Source: Rutidosis leptorrhynchoides
Lineage: Eukaryota; Streptophyta; Magnoliopsida; Asterales; Asteraceae
Direction of reading: 5' to 3'
NCBI RefSeq assembly: GCF_046630445.1
Contig: NC_092338.1
Coordinates: 151,700,501-151,764,500 of the forward strand
Length of the DNA: 64,000 nt
Shown: positions 1 to 12,127 of the stretch, piece after piece
How positions within the stretch are numbered: the stretch's first letter is position 1
Layout: each line of letters starts with the position of its first letter
Notes under the pieces: model-generated
Told to the model about the DNA's origin: nothing
Seen by the model: only the letters and a program-made list of their open reading frames with translations
The model's database searches: none
Position numbers and translations under genes: made by a program

Positions 1-511
1 TAATGTCGGTTACCAGGTGTTCACCATATGAATGATTTTTATCTCTATGTATGGGATGTGTATTGAAATATGAAATCTTGTGGTCTATTGTTACGATTTG
101 ATATATATAGGTTAAACCTATAACTCACCAACATTTTTGTTGACGTTTAAAGCATGTTTATTCTCAGGTGAATACTAAGAGCTTCCGCTGTTGCATACTA
201 AAATAAGGACAAGATTTGGAGTTCATGTTTGTATGATATTGTGTAAAAACTGCATTCAAGAAACTGATTTCGATGTAACATATTTGTATTGTAAACCATT
301 ATGTAATGGTCGTGTGTAAACAGGATATTTTAGATTATCATTATTTGATAATCTACGTAAAGCTTTTTAAACCTTTATTTATGAAATAAAGGTTATGGTT
401 TGTTTTAAAAATGAATGCAGTCTTTGAAAAATGTCTCATATAGAGGTCAAAACCTCGCAACGAAATCAATTAATATGGAATGTTTTTAATCAATAAGAAC
501 GGGACATTTCA
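1..511 (+). repeat. LTR of family A (3' part; 5' side beyond window)
   Basis: This stretch aligns by eye with the last ~510 bp of the element-A LTR at 43007-43517. Both share the GTCGGTTACCAGGTGTTCA block, the CTCACCAAC...GTTGAC block and the GAGGTCAAAACCTC hairpin, and both end ...CATTTCA. No primer binding site follows position 511; a minus-strand gag fragment of another family follows instead. It is therefore a 3' LTR or a solo LTR that inserted into that gag. Positions 512-516 (ATAAT) would be one copy of the target duplication. The other copy lies outside the window. Confidence 0.8.
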
Positions 512-873
512 ATAATCCGGTATCTGAAAGGTGGGATCGGTATGACACGTCCATCAGGAAGGCGTCGACACCAATGGTTATGCTCATTACGGAACGGAAC
601 GTCCCCGTATTCCCCGGGAATCACAGCACCACCGGGATGGGGCTGTGGCTCCGGAGGTACTGGGATGAGTGGAGCTGAAATCTCCGGTGGATCCTCATGT
701 TCGTCTAAGATAACCACTGGGCCGGGTACATGGCTGCTGGATCCGGAGGACGAAGCACCAGGGTCACTGGAGTGTGTCGACGACGCGATCTAAGAATCGG
801 CAACAATGGCAGGCGAGGTGGCGGATGTGTCTGAGTCGCTCTCCAAAATGACAACGGGTGGGATATCCGACAT
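512..873 (-). pseudogene. Pre-gag ORF remnant of a family-B Ty3 element
   Basis: Read on the minus strand, an ATG at 873-871 opens a frame rich in Ser, Asp and Pro. It has one in-frame stop about 27 codons in, then continues with residues such as RRLPDGRVIPIPPF before being cut at 512 by the family-A LTR. It resembles the pre-gag ORF of element A (43726-44250): acidic Ser/Asp start, then a Pro-rich region with an R-x2-PDG motif. The ATG sits directly after a splice-acceptor-like TTTTTCCTTGTTCAG. Function unknown. It is broken by both the stop and the insertion. Confidence 0.65.
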
Positions 874-1244
874 CTGAACAAGGAAAAATAACTTTTTCCA
901 TGTCAGTAAATCATAAAGCAAGCACGTATTAGGTACTACAGCAACCTAGGTTGTCTAAAACAGTATACAGCATAGCAATAATAACAACGCTAAACAGAAA
1001 TAACATGTGAAAGCAGATAGTAATCATGCAATAGCGGAATTAAGCAATAACATACAGCAAGATCACATGGCAGTAAAGATAAGCAATAGCATGCAGTAGT
1101 ATCACATAGCAGTAAAAGTAATCAGTAGCATGCAATAAGTTTCGCAGAAATAAGTAAACTAGCAAGTTGTAGATTAGTCCTATTAGTGAATCCTATTTGG
1201 GTCGGTCTAGACTCACTAATTCAACCTAATTCCCTACAACCAAT
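874..1244 (-). other. Untranslated leader of minus-strand family-B element
   Basis: This is the stretch between the primer binding site and the pre-gag ATG on the minus strand. It holds imperfect repeats of GCATGCAATAGC/CAGTAAAGATAAGC. The plus-strand B element has a similar leader at 32962-33350, with repeated TACTGC(T)TAC motifs. No ORF of note. Confidence 0.6.
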
Positions 1245-1256
1245 GCTCTGATACCA
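1245..1256 (-). other. Primer binding site (initiator Met tRNA type), family B
   Basis: The minus-strand reading is TGGTATCAGAGC, the standard primer site complementary to the 3' end of tRNA-Met in many plant LTR elements. It lies 2 nt inside the LTR end at 1259. This fixes the element as minus strand and the LTR on its right as the 5' LTR. Confidence 0.9.
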
Positions 1257-1258
1257 AA

Positions 1259-4142
1259 TGTGATGCCCCGTACAAAACCATCGTGTACGATTCGTCAACA
1301 ACAGGATCTTTACACGGTTGAATACTACATGTTGCTTGAAAACCAGTTTGCATTCATAAAAACATAGTGTTTACAAAAGATAACGTGACACAGAAGTCAT
1401 TACAAAGCCATTATCCAAATAACATAAGTTGCGAATGCAAAATAAAAGTTTCATGATTGAGACATCTCTAAGTTATGCAGCGGATATCTAACACAGCAGG
1501 TCCTTAACAGCAAGACTAAACAGCATGACATCAAGTCTAACAGCGGAAGTAACAAACCTCTAAGCACCTGAGAAAACATGCTTAAAAACGTCAACAATAA
1601 TATTGGTGAGCTATAGTTTAAATTGTAATAGTAATATGAGATTGACCACGAGATTTCAATGTTTCAAAACAGTATGAAAAGCATATGTATAACCGTGGGC
1701 ACATGGTAACTAGACTTAACGTAAATATAAATATCACCCCCTAAAAGTACACCTGGCGGGTGCGTATGTCCTCGAAGTATTAAACATCCGTTAAATGCTA
1801 GCGCGACTAGCCCGAGTGGGGATGTCAAACCCTATGGATCCATATCTATTATTTGCGTTCACCGGTTCAAAAACCAATGATTAAACGTTACCGTGCTAAG
1901 GGGAATCTTTATGCCGTTGTATAACCCACACATATGTAAAGTTTAAGTACTCGTGTCAAGTAAGTAACACATAAAAATCACATGTATTCTCTGTCCCAAA
2001 AATAGTATAAGTAAAAAGGGAAGCTATAACTCACAGTGATAAAAGCGGTAAAGACGGTAATGAAAGTATGCAAGTAGTAAGTTGGTCCGAAAGGTCGTCA
2101 ACCTAAATAAAAGGTTACTAGGTCAGTATGTTATCTTTATAAGTTCTAATATTGCATAAAATAAGTTTAAGTGTCATCATCATCATCATAAAAGCTAAGT
2201 AAGTTTGACAAGAATAGAGATCGAAACAATAGGCTGACTTCGGTCAGATGTTACGACCTCTACGTAAATCGAAAAGATGCGTAATCAGTGGATATGGCTC
2301 CGTATGTGAGTCCCCTAGTTTCTGACCAATTTTCAGAACCTAACTCATCTTCGTTTGACCGTGGCGATGGTTTAAGTGCGAGTATGTCAGAAATTTCAGC
2401 ACAACCTTAATAGGGTGTAATGATTTTCGGAAGGCCATAAGTCCTAAACCGTAACTCGAATTAAGACGAGGTCTAAACGGAAAATCATCTAATCGAACCG
2501 AACTAACTGAAAATAATCTTTCCAGTAGCCCAGGTTACTGATCAGATCCCGAAAAACAGTGAACAAGTGCTCCGGTGGGGTTCTTGGTGCTTGATGCTCA
2601 TCACGGTTCTCATCCTTGATGCTTGTAGCTTCAAATGTACAACTCGTTGATGGTTTAGCATCACTTTTGACCAAGATTCTACCATCAATACACAATATAT
2701 TAAGACCAAGTAATAACACAACTCATTTAAGAGTCTTAGATGGATGATGAACCAAGGTTACATCATATCCTTAGTCTTAACACAAATACAAGTCCTATTT
2801 ACAAACAAAGTTACAAACTTTACATCAATCAAACAAGTATGAACATGATCTAAGTCAAATGAAGTGATGGAACCCTAAGCTAGAGAGCTTGGATCCCTTT
2901 CACACAAGTTATAAGGTCACAAAACTAGAAAGCTTGAACCTTTAGTGTTCTTGAAGATCTTGAAGCATAAAGCTTAGATCTTTAAGTTACATGAAGACCA
3001 TAAACACAAGTTTTGATTTTTATAACAAATTAATGAGATCATAAGTTAGAAAACTTAGATCCAACAAAAGATATGAAGATCCAAGCTAGAAAGCTTGCAT
3101 CTTGATTGTTCTTGAAGATCTTGAAGCATAAAGCTTGGATCTTTAAGTTACATGAAGATTACAAGCACAAGTTTGAATCTTTATAATAAAATAGCAAGAT
3201 TAAAGTAAGAAAATATAGATCTACAAAGTGGGTGAAGATTCAAAGCTAAAAAGCTTGAATCTTCCATGTTCTTGAAAGATTCAAATCCATGTTTGAATCT
3301 ACAAGATGTAATCAAGATCAAAAGCTAAAAAGCTTGATCTTCTAAAGAATGATGATGATGGTTCGAAAATGATGAAGAAAAGAAGAAGAAAAGATAAAAA
3401 AACTTGCAAGTTTTAGAGTGAGAAAGACTAGAGAGAAGATAGGAGAATATGTGTGTGTGAAATACAAATGAGAGCAAGTGTAAAATGAGATGCATAAGGC
3501 TAGTATTTATAGGGAAATGAGGGAGGGAATGGTGGTGGTGGCCGAAAATTTGAGGGGGGACAAAAAGTTACTTTTTGGTTAATGGTTGTCTAAAGTTGGT
3601 GCTTATGTTGGGATCCCATGTAACATTAGGGATAATACTTGACATAAATGCTACATGTTCCCTCTAATAAATGGGCATTTGTCTTACTTATTATTGGGTC
3701 ACTAGTAATTAATTAGTGGGCTAAATAAATGGGCTACTAGCTAGAGTAGGGTGGGCTTAAGTCCAGCAAGGTAGAGAGTCCAACAAGACTAACTAGTAAG
3801 CATAATTAAATTACTACGCATAATTAAGCATCCATAAACCCAAGTAATTATTATTATAAAATAGTAATTAGTATTCCGTAGTCATAATATTCCGATTACG
3901 ACAAAAGTTAAACGTGCGCGCAGTTCGCGGTTTAATCGAAACGTTAAGTGACACTAACGGTCATAAAGCATCCGGTGATCAAGTTAAGTATCCTACATAC
4001 TCTAAGGCACGTTTTAACATATAAATGAAAGTAAACCATGTATATAAAGATTCCAGAGTATAAAGTAGCACAGTACGCACAAATACGCAGTTTCGCGAAA
4101 ACACAAAGCACAAAAGCAAGTCGAAAAAGTCGGGTCGTTACA
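1259..4142 (-). repeat. 5' LTR of minus-strand family-B Ty3 element (2.88 kb)
   Basis: On the minus strand it starts TGTAACGACCCGAC and ends ...GGGGCATCACA, matching the two LTRs of the plus-strand B element (30163-32947 and 38160-41102). It contains the TATAAATA box (3504-3511, minus), the hairpin/tandem-repeat region (about 2930-3350) and the shared CTCACCAAC...GTTGAC block (1565-1610). The outer 5 bp are AATAG (4143-4147). The partner copy is outside the window. Short frames inside it are chance frames. Confidence 0.88.
3504..3511 (-). promoter_or_regulatory. TATA box in LTR B (minus)
   Basis: TATAAATA in CCTATAAATACTAGCC context on the minus strand. The same box and surroundings occur in the plus-strand B LTRs at 30817 and 38814, so it is conserved across three copies. 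Confidence 0.7.
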
Positions 4143-5055
4143 AATAGTAACGTGATGCACACCACTCCACCGATGAAATGCCAAAGTGAAAAAACATAGT
4201 AAATTGATATCATGGGATGCTTTTCATGATATGCTTTTATCCATTTATTTTATGTTCATGAGACTCTTTTTAGTACTAATTATTTATCATTTTTCTTATT
4301 TGGGTTGCTTCATTTTTAAAGATTTCTAGAGTTGTTTGACACATAGCACTCCAAATGGGTCATGATTTAAGTTCAACTGTCTTGTTTGGCATATAGCATT
4401 CCAAATAGGTCATGATTTAAGTTTAACATTTCTACTTTTCTTTGCTAAGTTTATTTTTTACTCTTACACTGTTGATGAATTTATATGTACTTATTGATAA
4501 TAAAGGCAATTTTGGGTTATATATCTGAGTGTTGTCTTAAGTGATATGTTTGAGTTATTTTTTTAATCAAGTGTTGTTATGGTTATATATATGGAAGAAC
4601 TACATAACGAAACAACTCTAATTCTGAAGTTTTATGAAAATATATTTGCAGTCAAAGAACAACGATAATGGTAAAAGTTGAGGATTCTTATTTATATCTA
4701 CTTATGGATTATTCGTTGTTGTGATAGGTATATGTAACATTAGCATAGGTACGCAAATATGATGGCATTTACGACATGACAAAGGATAGAGGTACTGATT
4801 GATTATACAACGACAAGATGGATGTCACAAGCTTGATGTTTAGTTAGTTTCTTTATCTACATGTTATACTGCAATTTTGCACATATAGGCAGAATAAACA
4901 ATTAAAATGTCGGATTTAGTAGCATTAATCAATGGTTTTTGTGTAAAACAAATTGTGATATTGTCTTTATCATACTGTTAATTGATATAACACTATATGT
5001 TTTCAGTTTGTTTGATTAAGAGTCGCCGTGCAACGCACGGGCTCTAAGAGACTAG
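4143..5055 (+). mobile_element. Helitron-like sequence, 3' end at 5055
   Basis: The stretch ends with hairpin CCGTGC-AAC-GCACGG (5026-5040), 11 nt of spacer and CTAG (5052-5055) followed by T. That is the classical Helitron 3' terminus: a GC hairpin about 11 nt before CTRR, with insertion between A and T. I could not place the 5' TC end, so the left limit is only the B-element junction. A roughly 60-bp imperfect tandem duplication (GTTTGRCAYATAGCAYTCCAAA...) lies at 4336-4430. No helicase coding sequence is seen, so it would be non-autonomous. Confidence 0.5.
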
Positions 5056-7016
5056 TATTTATATAAAAGAGAGTGTTAATCAGCTTACATGTAATTAGCT
5101 GCTTAATTATTGGAGATTCAACCATGTGTAAATTCCACATGTACTTTCCACAGTTATTTTGCATATGATTAACACTAATTAATTTGATACTCCATATTAC
5201 TCCGTATTATCTAATAATGAAATCAATTAAATAATACGAGTAACAAACATAACGTTGACTATGAAAATTCGTTTGTGACTTTCTCTTTCATTTGCAATGC
5301 ATCTTCCAGATCTAAACACAAAGGTTACAACTCGATTACATCACTTGATGCTTTTAACGATTAAACAATCGAAATTCAAATCCGAACGAGAAGAGTGTTA
5401 AATCTAACGATTCAAATCAATTTAGGTCATATCGGTTTTTCAAGATGGTTAAAACTAATGCTATCATCGGCAATATGAAATTACAAAATCGTCATCCGGA
5501 AATCAAATAGGAATGGCATTAACAATTGATAAATCACACTACAACGTCTTCGATTCAACTTATGCAAACCGGTATCAAATATATGTCATATGTTTATATG
5601 ATAATAAAGTCGATTTAAAGGTCTCGATGTGAATAAATGAATTGTTTATCAAACCAGTTAGTATAAATTAGGATCTATGGGTGAACGACTTATTGATAGT
5701 GGGTACTAATTGGTGGGTCCAAACTGTGTAAAATAGTGAGAAGAGAAAATACTGTAGTATGTCTTTTCGGATTGAGCTACAAATGGGTTTAGAGTGAGTT
5801 TGGTTATTGCAAGTTTAAATGTATCTGAGGAGTTATGACTGTAACATTTCGTTAGCTTAGTTTGTTATGCTAATGTTACTACTGCCCTTTGTTATTATTT
5901 TTATGTTGTACTCGCGAATTTTTGATGAACTTTAACCTTCATCGACCTTTTGGAGTTTTGGTAGTGATGCCTATGGTTAGTATTTTTAAAGGTGTATTTA
6001 GTTTACATTTTAATTTTAATTTGTTCTGTGTCATGGTGATTTCATAGAACATGAAGCAATGATGATGGAGTTTTTATAATTTGACCTGCAAATTGATTAA
6101 GGGGTGGTAATTTGAACCATTTATGTGGGTCATGGTTGGTTCTACATTTTAAATTAAATTATTTGAGTTTCTATATTTATTTAAAAGATTTTTGACATTG
6201 ATTACAAATTTAAAACGGTAGCTTATTGTTTGTGTTGTTTGTTATTTTAAGTAATGTCTAAGAAAGTTTGTCTTTTGAATTAATCTGTTGATGTGATGTT
6301 ATATGTTTTATGTATTTGATTACACTTGGTCTCAAGTGTCAAATATGTAGTCCTGATTAAGGAGTTTTGGATTGTTGATTTTGAATACTTACTTACATAA
6401 CGAGATAAAGTAGACATTATATATTCTTTTATAGTTTGAAGTACTTTTTCTACTTGATATATTGAAACGGTACACATTCAATATTAACAATTTGAAACAA
6501 ATCCGTGTTTGACACATGAGACTATAACATAAAAAGGATTTGACAAATTGAAAGTTGATGGTGAAATTATGCAGATGGGTTTATCAAGTTTAGTACATTA
6601 ATTGCTTTATATTTGGATTTAAATCAAGTTTCTTTGCTGCAAAGGAGTTTATAAAGTTTAGAACATGATTCGTATTTGGTTGTAATAAAAAATTTCGTAG
6701 GTGCAAAATATACGTGTGTCTAAGGTTTATAAAAAAATATTAACCAAGTTATTCATGAGTGTAAGACAACCACTAAAATTTATGTATGTTTATCAATTTA
6801 TGAGTTATACAAATTTGCAAGTTGGTCAATTTTTGTAAGTTTGTCAATTACCCTTTTAAACCTCATGAGTAACAATACCAAGTTATAATATTTTAAAAAT
6901 ATATATTCCTGCAATTACTTAAATCTTCTTATAGACTATAAAATCATTATATGCATAAGTTGACGGGTTTAAAACGGTTATTGAGCAGCCGTGCAAAGCA
7001 CGGGCTCAAAACCTAG
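5056..7016 (+). mobile_element. Second Helitron-like 3' end at 7016; AT-rich body
   Basis: Hairpin CCGTGC-AAA-GCACGG (6989-7003) is followed 10 nt later by CTAG (7013-7016) and T. It nearly duplicates the terminus at 5026-5055, including the flanking GCTC(T/A)AA. The 1.9 kb before it has no convincing ORF and no transposase, only AT-rich sequence. The 5' terminus was not found, so the true element may be shorter than listed. Confidence 0.45.
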
Positions 7017-7278
7017 TATATAATATATAATATAATATAATGTTACCTTTCTAATAAATAAATAAAAATTAATAGAGTACCTAAATGAAAATTTTGAAAA
7101 AGTTGGTGCTTTGTTATGCAATTACCTTATTTTAATGGATTAAGCAAGTATACTTTAATAGTCACCGAACATACAAATCTTTGTAATTCTAACGTAACTG
7201 GGATGTGTTCATGAAGTAGGTTATTATAAGTTGAGTGAAATATATATGTTCAAAACTATCTTTGACTACAACTAAATA

Positions 7279-7345
7279 ACGGGGTCAAGCTCAAGCGGTT
7301 ACGCCCCTTGCAAGGTCTAAGGCCAAGGCCGAGCCCCCTGGTTTA
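7279..7345 (+). repeat. Possible degenerate tRNA-derived SINE head
   Basis: AAGCTCAAGCGGTTACGCC resembles a pol III A box, and GGCCGAGCCCCC about 40 nt later resembles a mutated B box (consensus GGTTCGANNCC). No A-rich tail or target duplication was found, so the call is weak. Confidence 0.25.
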
Positions 7346-7351
7346 TTTGCC

Positions 7352-7464
7352 TTTGGATCCTGTTACCTATTATTCCCGCCAAAACATATAGGCGTTTGTG
7401 CAAGGTCTATTACATTTGGATCCTGTTACCTATTTTTGCCCGCCAAAACATATAGGCGTTTGTG
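7352..7464 (+). repeat. 63-bp-period tandem duplication
   Basis: TTTGGATCCTGTTACCTATT...CCGCCAAAACATATAGGCGTTTGTG occurs at 7352-7400 and again at 7415-7464, with a one-base difference in the middle run. A third weaker echo (TTTTGGTTCCTGCTAAC...CCGCCAAACTAA) follows near 7497-7535. No function is evident. Confidence 0.75.
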
Positions 7465-8200
7465 GAACATTATATTTGGTCGTGAAAGGGTGCTGCTTTT
7501 GGTTCCTGCTAACAGCTTTTAACCGCCAAACTAATTTTGAGCATAAGATAATATAACTGGTCTCATTTTCACACACACGAACACAACAATTCTCTCTCGG
7601 TTTTGCGTAGTATTTGCTAAAATTCTAGACACTGTATTTGTCTCATCCCTGTAACGATTTTTGGTCGAAATATTTCACTAAGAAAGTGAGGGATTACACG
7701 ATGATTATCATCACACCCTCAATTCCCCAACAAAAAATAGTTGTACCTCCCACATTTTGTTCGAAAAGATAAATTGTTATCTTTATCAGTTTTGGAGTGA
7801 GAGTTATGTAAAATAAAAGGGTTAATATGGACAACTTAATGGTTAACCCAACTCATTTTACCCAAACCCAACCCTACTGGCCAGCTCTTTCATGACCTAA
7901 AGTCCTTTAGAAACACAACTCTAACTGGTCTCCGTCGAATACCAATACCAGCATCTGTTGTGAAGGCATGATAGTTCTATATGGTGTTAGACTCTATCAA
8001 TACCAAGACCACAAAAAACAAAATTACAAGGTTCTCCGCAGTTATCAATTGTACATATCGGAAAAAATATAGGCATTCCCCGTATTCTGGGAATCGGAAC
8101 ATATGTAAATGGAATTACTCTTCTTTACGTACTAAATTCTCGAAGATATGTAACAGTTCAGTTGTAAAGTTATGGACGGCTATTAACAAGACTGACCTTT

Positions 8201-11200
8201 CTACGGCCAGCGTGACCGGCTGCTAGAATAAAAACTTCTAGAAAACCGTTGATGAAACGATTCCTGCATGATGGGAGCATATGCTGCCTGGTCTCTTTCT
8301 GTCCCAAGTATGTGGAAGCCACGGTGATGAGGTCCGTTGTGGACAGCTGGTAATAGCATAGGTAAGCCCCTTGCACCATTGAATCTCCTCAAACCATTTG
8401 TAGATGAGGGCATGGTTGTAATTTCACTTTCGTGTTCCTGATGATGATGATAGGATGTATGAGGGTTGTGGATTCTTTCACCCAATTGAGAATTAGCAAC
8501 TGAATCGGTCATTGGAATCGGCCTATCCAGAAAATGGAAAAGATAGATAATGATCTATAAGCTTTGTCATGACAAAACTATAAACAAGTACTGCAATATA
8601 TATTATTTTTTAAATAGCAGATGATTACTGAACTTATATAGTTTTGTGATTTATATAGACACCCTAACTCTCGTTGAAAATCTTGATCAAAACAGCCTTG
8701 GGGCTGCCCTGACTGAACCAATATATCCTTTATGACTGGTTAGTCAAGCTACTTGACCCGCCCATCTTGACACATCTAACACTCATATTGCGATTGTGCT
8801 AATTAGAGGGAGAGCATTACCCTTGGGGATAGTGCAATGGATGAATCATATTGGAGGATCTTGCAGCAGCATCAGCTTGATCCCGAGTGTGAGCAGATCT
8901 GTCCACATTGTAAGGAAGGAAATGACAATTCCAACCCCAACTCGGGTGTTGGATGTTAATTGAATGAATATCGTTATGAGGGGCAGAAAGGGTATTTAAG
9001 GGATGAGGGAAGCTGAAACTCCTAACATGCTCACTGGGTCGATATGATGAAGTATATGAACGTGCTAAAGATGGTCCAGCAGTAGATTCAGTAATCACAG
9101 GATGGTTTCGATGGAAGTTAGGTACTGCAAGGATAATGTTATGTCAATTACAAAATAAATACGAAACAATAAGTCGAGAAGGAGATAAAAGACTTTTGAA
9201 GAACTTACGTATATTTAATGAAGATTCAGCTTCCCTGAAAAAATTTGTAAGTCTGGAAAGGTCAAATATTGCATAATCATGATGCTATTACAGAAATAAT
9301 CCTAACATTTAATTACGATAAGTCGATCACACAAGTATTGAATGTATGTATGTTGGAGTACACAAGGTTACAGATTTCGTGTTGATGTACATATTTCATG
9401 ACACAAGAATTTTACGTGCACATGGAGAAAGGTTTAATCTACGGCTACAAATCAAATCAGAGATTTTTCTTTAATTTCAATTTGGTACAGAGTTTAAAAT
9501 GAGGTTGGGGGTTTATTTATAGTGAAACATAGAAACTAATTACACTATAATGGTTTTATAATTAGTTTCCTTACTAAAGACAAGAACTTGCTAAAAATCT
9601 GATTATTGATCCACAAATAACCTTAACCTGCAAGCAAATTTAGGTCCCAAGCTATCCGATTTTGTTTCCTTTTTGTTCTAGTTTCACAAATTTCTCTATT
9701 AGTGAGTGTTGTCATTTTGGACTTGTGGGAAAATGTACACTTTGACTCGCAAAAAAATATTGCCTAAAGACAGCAAATCCGTTGCTAACTGATGCAATAC
9801 TTGTCATTTCCTAGACTGAGAATATGCTGATATTTATGGATTACAACAGCTTGTGTCTATATTTAGACACCATTTTTATGGAATAATCTATGCCATGCCC
9901 TGGATTTTCGCACTAACATAGCTAGAGGTTCCTCCTAACTTCTCATACTATTCTTAGTTTCAATTTGTTGACATGAACATGAAGAGGCATATCAGGTCAC
10001 AAAACCCTAATTAAATACTCATACTATTCTTTATTTAAACTTGGGTTTTAATAGTTAATGCCCTATGGTTAAGGTTACTATATATATATATATATAAGGT
10101 AATCATTAATTAAACATCAACATTTCCATATTAATCACGAATTCTTAATCAATAAATGGAAATATATATATATAAACATGGTAATGTAAACATGGTAATG
10201 TAAACTGCTAAACTTTACTCGTATTAAATTAAATGGTTGATGTTTATACAAGGTAATTTTAACCATTATCCTAGCCAAAACGCTTATCTAGGATCTCTAT
10301 TGAGACTCTTATTTCTAACTTTGTAACTACCCAGCTGCAAAGATATAAAGACAAGGATGGGCTTACTCAATTGATGAATGAACAGTTAATCCACTGATTG
10401 GACACCAGCGGAGTCCAAATGGCTGAAAAAGGTTTACAGATCATCAGCAATCAGCAATAGTTATCAAATGACTAACAAAAATGTGTTGTTCTCACCCTTC
10501 TTGAATAGCTCAGATCATGCAGGCCCCCATTTGGCAACCAATCTGGTGTACCAGTCTCAGAAACTCCATGTGCAGAACCTTCTGCAAACAACCATCTGCC
10601 ATTCTCAACTTTACGACAATTAGGACATTGCATTGCTCCCTTCGCATTAAAAGCCGATCCAATGCAATCTGTATATCACAAGCAGGTTAAATCGTGCATA
10701 CTATACTATTAGTATGAAGCACATTCATAGATAGGCATTAGGTAATGACATGTACGGAGTATAAGATATTTCCCGTTCCAGTTTCACTATTGCTACCCTC
10801 TATTTAGTAAGTACTAAATACATCGCTTGTTAATGAACCAATACTATAACCAGACGAAGCTAGCAGATAGTTCTGTAAAGCATATTAGATTCTTTAACTA
10901 GTCTCGTATGATCCTTCCTCGATCAAGAAACTTTGTACTAAGTTGGTAAAATATATCACTTAAACTCTTCTTTTCTTTAAATTATTTTCTTATTGCTTTA
11001 CGATCTCTAACTTTCTCAAACTTAATGGTCTCATTTCCATCAAAATGCATATAAATAGCTTAGTTCACTGTCAGAATGCACTGCAATAACACATTCAATA
11101 CCGGCAATGTACGTTATCAACAATCTTTATCCTATATCTAGAACAAGATAGTAAACTTAATTCCTCTACCTCTATCTTGTATCCATCCAAATTGTCATCT

Positions 11201-11706
11201 GTAATATTGCACAAATAATTTACATTGAAAATATAACTATTATTACCATTTCAGTAACTAAACACTTCTTGTAAAGCATCATCAAATTTTATAATCCATC
11301 TTCCAACTCAAAACTCTACTTAAACAAGTTCAATTTTAAAACTGAGCAAACAAAATTAAACATATACATACATTTAAGCACTGCACATAAATCAACAAAT
11401 TATAATATCAAATTCATACGGAAACAACAAAATTACATCAACTAATCACTAAAACACTAATTCAGCTCAATAACAATACATCTGATCAAACTACAATTAG
11501 ATTTTAACTGTACGGAGCGATCGATTCACGATCAAAATAAACTCACCTAGATGGAACTTATGACCGCAGTTGAGCTTGGCGATGGACCTATCACCGTCAT
11601 CGCCAACTAAATCAAAGCAAATCGAGCACGGAACCGACGATGAACAACCTAACGAAGGCGATGAAGTATCAGCATTGATGACGTCAGTAAGCTTTGAGGT
11701 AATCAT
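8201..11706 (-). CDS. RFI2-like RING-H2 E3 ubiquitin ligase, six coding exons
   Basis: Minus-strand gene with coding exons 11706-11547, 10668-10496, 10422-10367, 9234-9209, 9124-8821 and 8522-8201. All introns (878, 73, 1132, 84 and 298 bp) start GT and end AG. The exons sum to 1041 nt, giving 346 residues plus stop, and phases close at every junction. The RING-H2 ligands are C27, C30, C47, H49, H52, C55, C68 and C71, in CSIC...CGHKFHLDC...CPNC. The stretch HLDCIGSAFNAKGAMQCPNC and the following PFGLRWCPISGL motif match, from memory, the plant RFI2/At3g05545-type RING family. RFI2 in Arabidopsis modulates phytochrome signalling and flowering time, and such proteins transfer ubiquitin from an E2 to a target. 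The rest is low-complexity and Ser/His/Pro-rich, as in the family. The exon-4 micro-exon (26 nt) and exon 3 (56 nt) are needed to keep the frame. Function here is by homology only. Confidence 0.87.
10065..10266. repeat. MITE-like inverted-repeat element in intron 3 of the RING gene
   Basis: The left end ATGGTTAAGGTTACTATATATA and the reverse complement of the right end, ATGGTTAAAATTACCTTGTATA, match at about 17 of 22 positions. Inner arms (AAACATCAACAT / ATGGTTGATGTTT) extend the inverted repeat. The total is about 200 bp and lies inside the 1132-bp intron. No clear target duplication was found, so it could be an old miniature transposon or just a foldback. Confidence 0.4.
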
Positions 11707-12112
11707 GATTTTATAATACAATTTGCTAGTGATCAAGTGTTTGATAGATTGAAACCGTTACATTGAAACGAATTTAGTTGAGAAATTGATGATGAGATAA
11801 GAAGAATTTGATCGATTAAAGTTTAAGTATGAGTAAGATAAAGAATGTGATCGATTAGAAAAATAGGAATTTTTTTAACGGAAATTTATTTCGGATGATA
11901 CAATCTGATTGAATTTTGTACTGGTAATACATAGCAGTAAATGTTAAATATACTAGATCCCGATAGGCCCGAGCGATGCGGCGGAAACTTTTCGGCTGCG
12001 TATTCACATTTAACGTAGCGTTATATACTTACAGAACTAAAAACGCGGTGATGAGGGTGTGGTTGGATCCACGTGCTTAGTACTTGGTGTACCTAATGCC
12101 CTACACGTTTTT
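11707..12112 (-). promoter_or_regulatory. Upstream region of the RING gene
   Basis: About 400 bp between the start codon of the RING gene and a SINE insertion. It is expected to hold the promoter and 5' untranslated region. I see no convincing TATA box. The inference rests on position only. Confidence 0.35.
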
Positions 12113-12127
12113 AGAAACCAAGAAAAT

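Larger units (their letters stand above)
7017..8200. other. Intergenic stretch and 3' flank of the RING gene
   Basis: It begins with a TATAATATAATA-type low-complexity run. It also holds a weak SINE head (7279-7345) and a short tandem duplication (7352-7464). The part next to 8200 is the presumed 3' untranslated region of the minus-strand RING gene. No further gene seen. Confidence 0.4.

Noticed and set aside
542..793. Plus-strand frame of 83 codons
   Set aside because: It is the reverse of the minus-strand pre-gag remnant, whose reading has recognisable composition and context.
7981..8379. Frames overlapping the last exon of the RING gene
   Set aside because: They are in other frames or on the opposite strand. 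The spliced frame of exon 6 explains the region.
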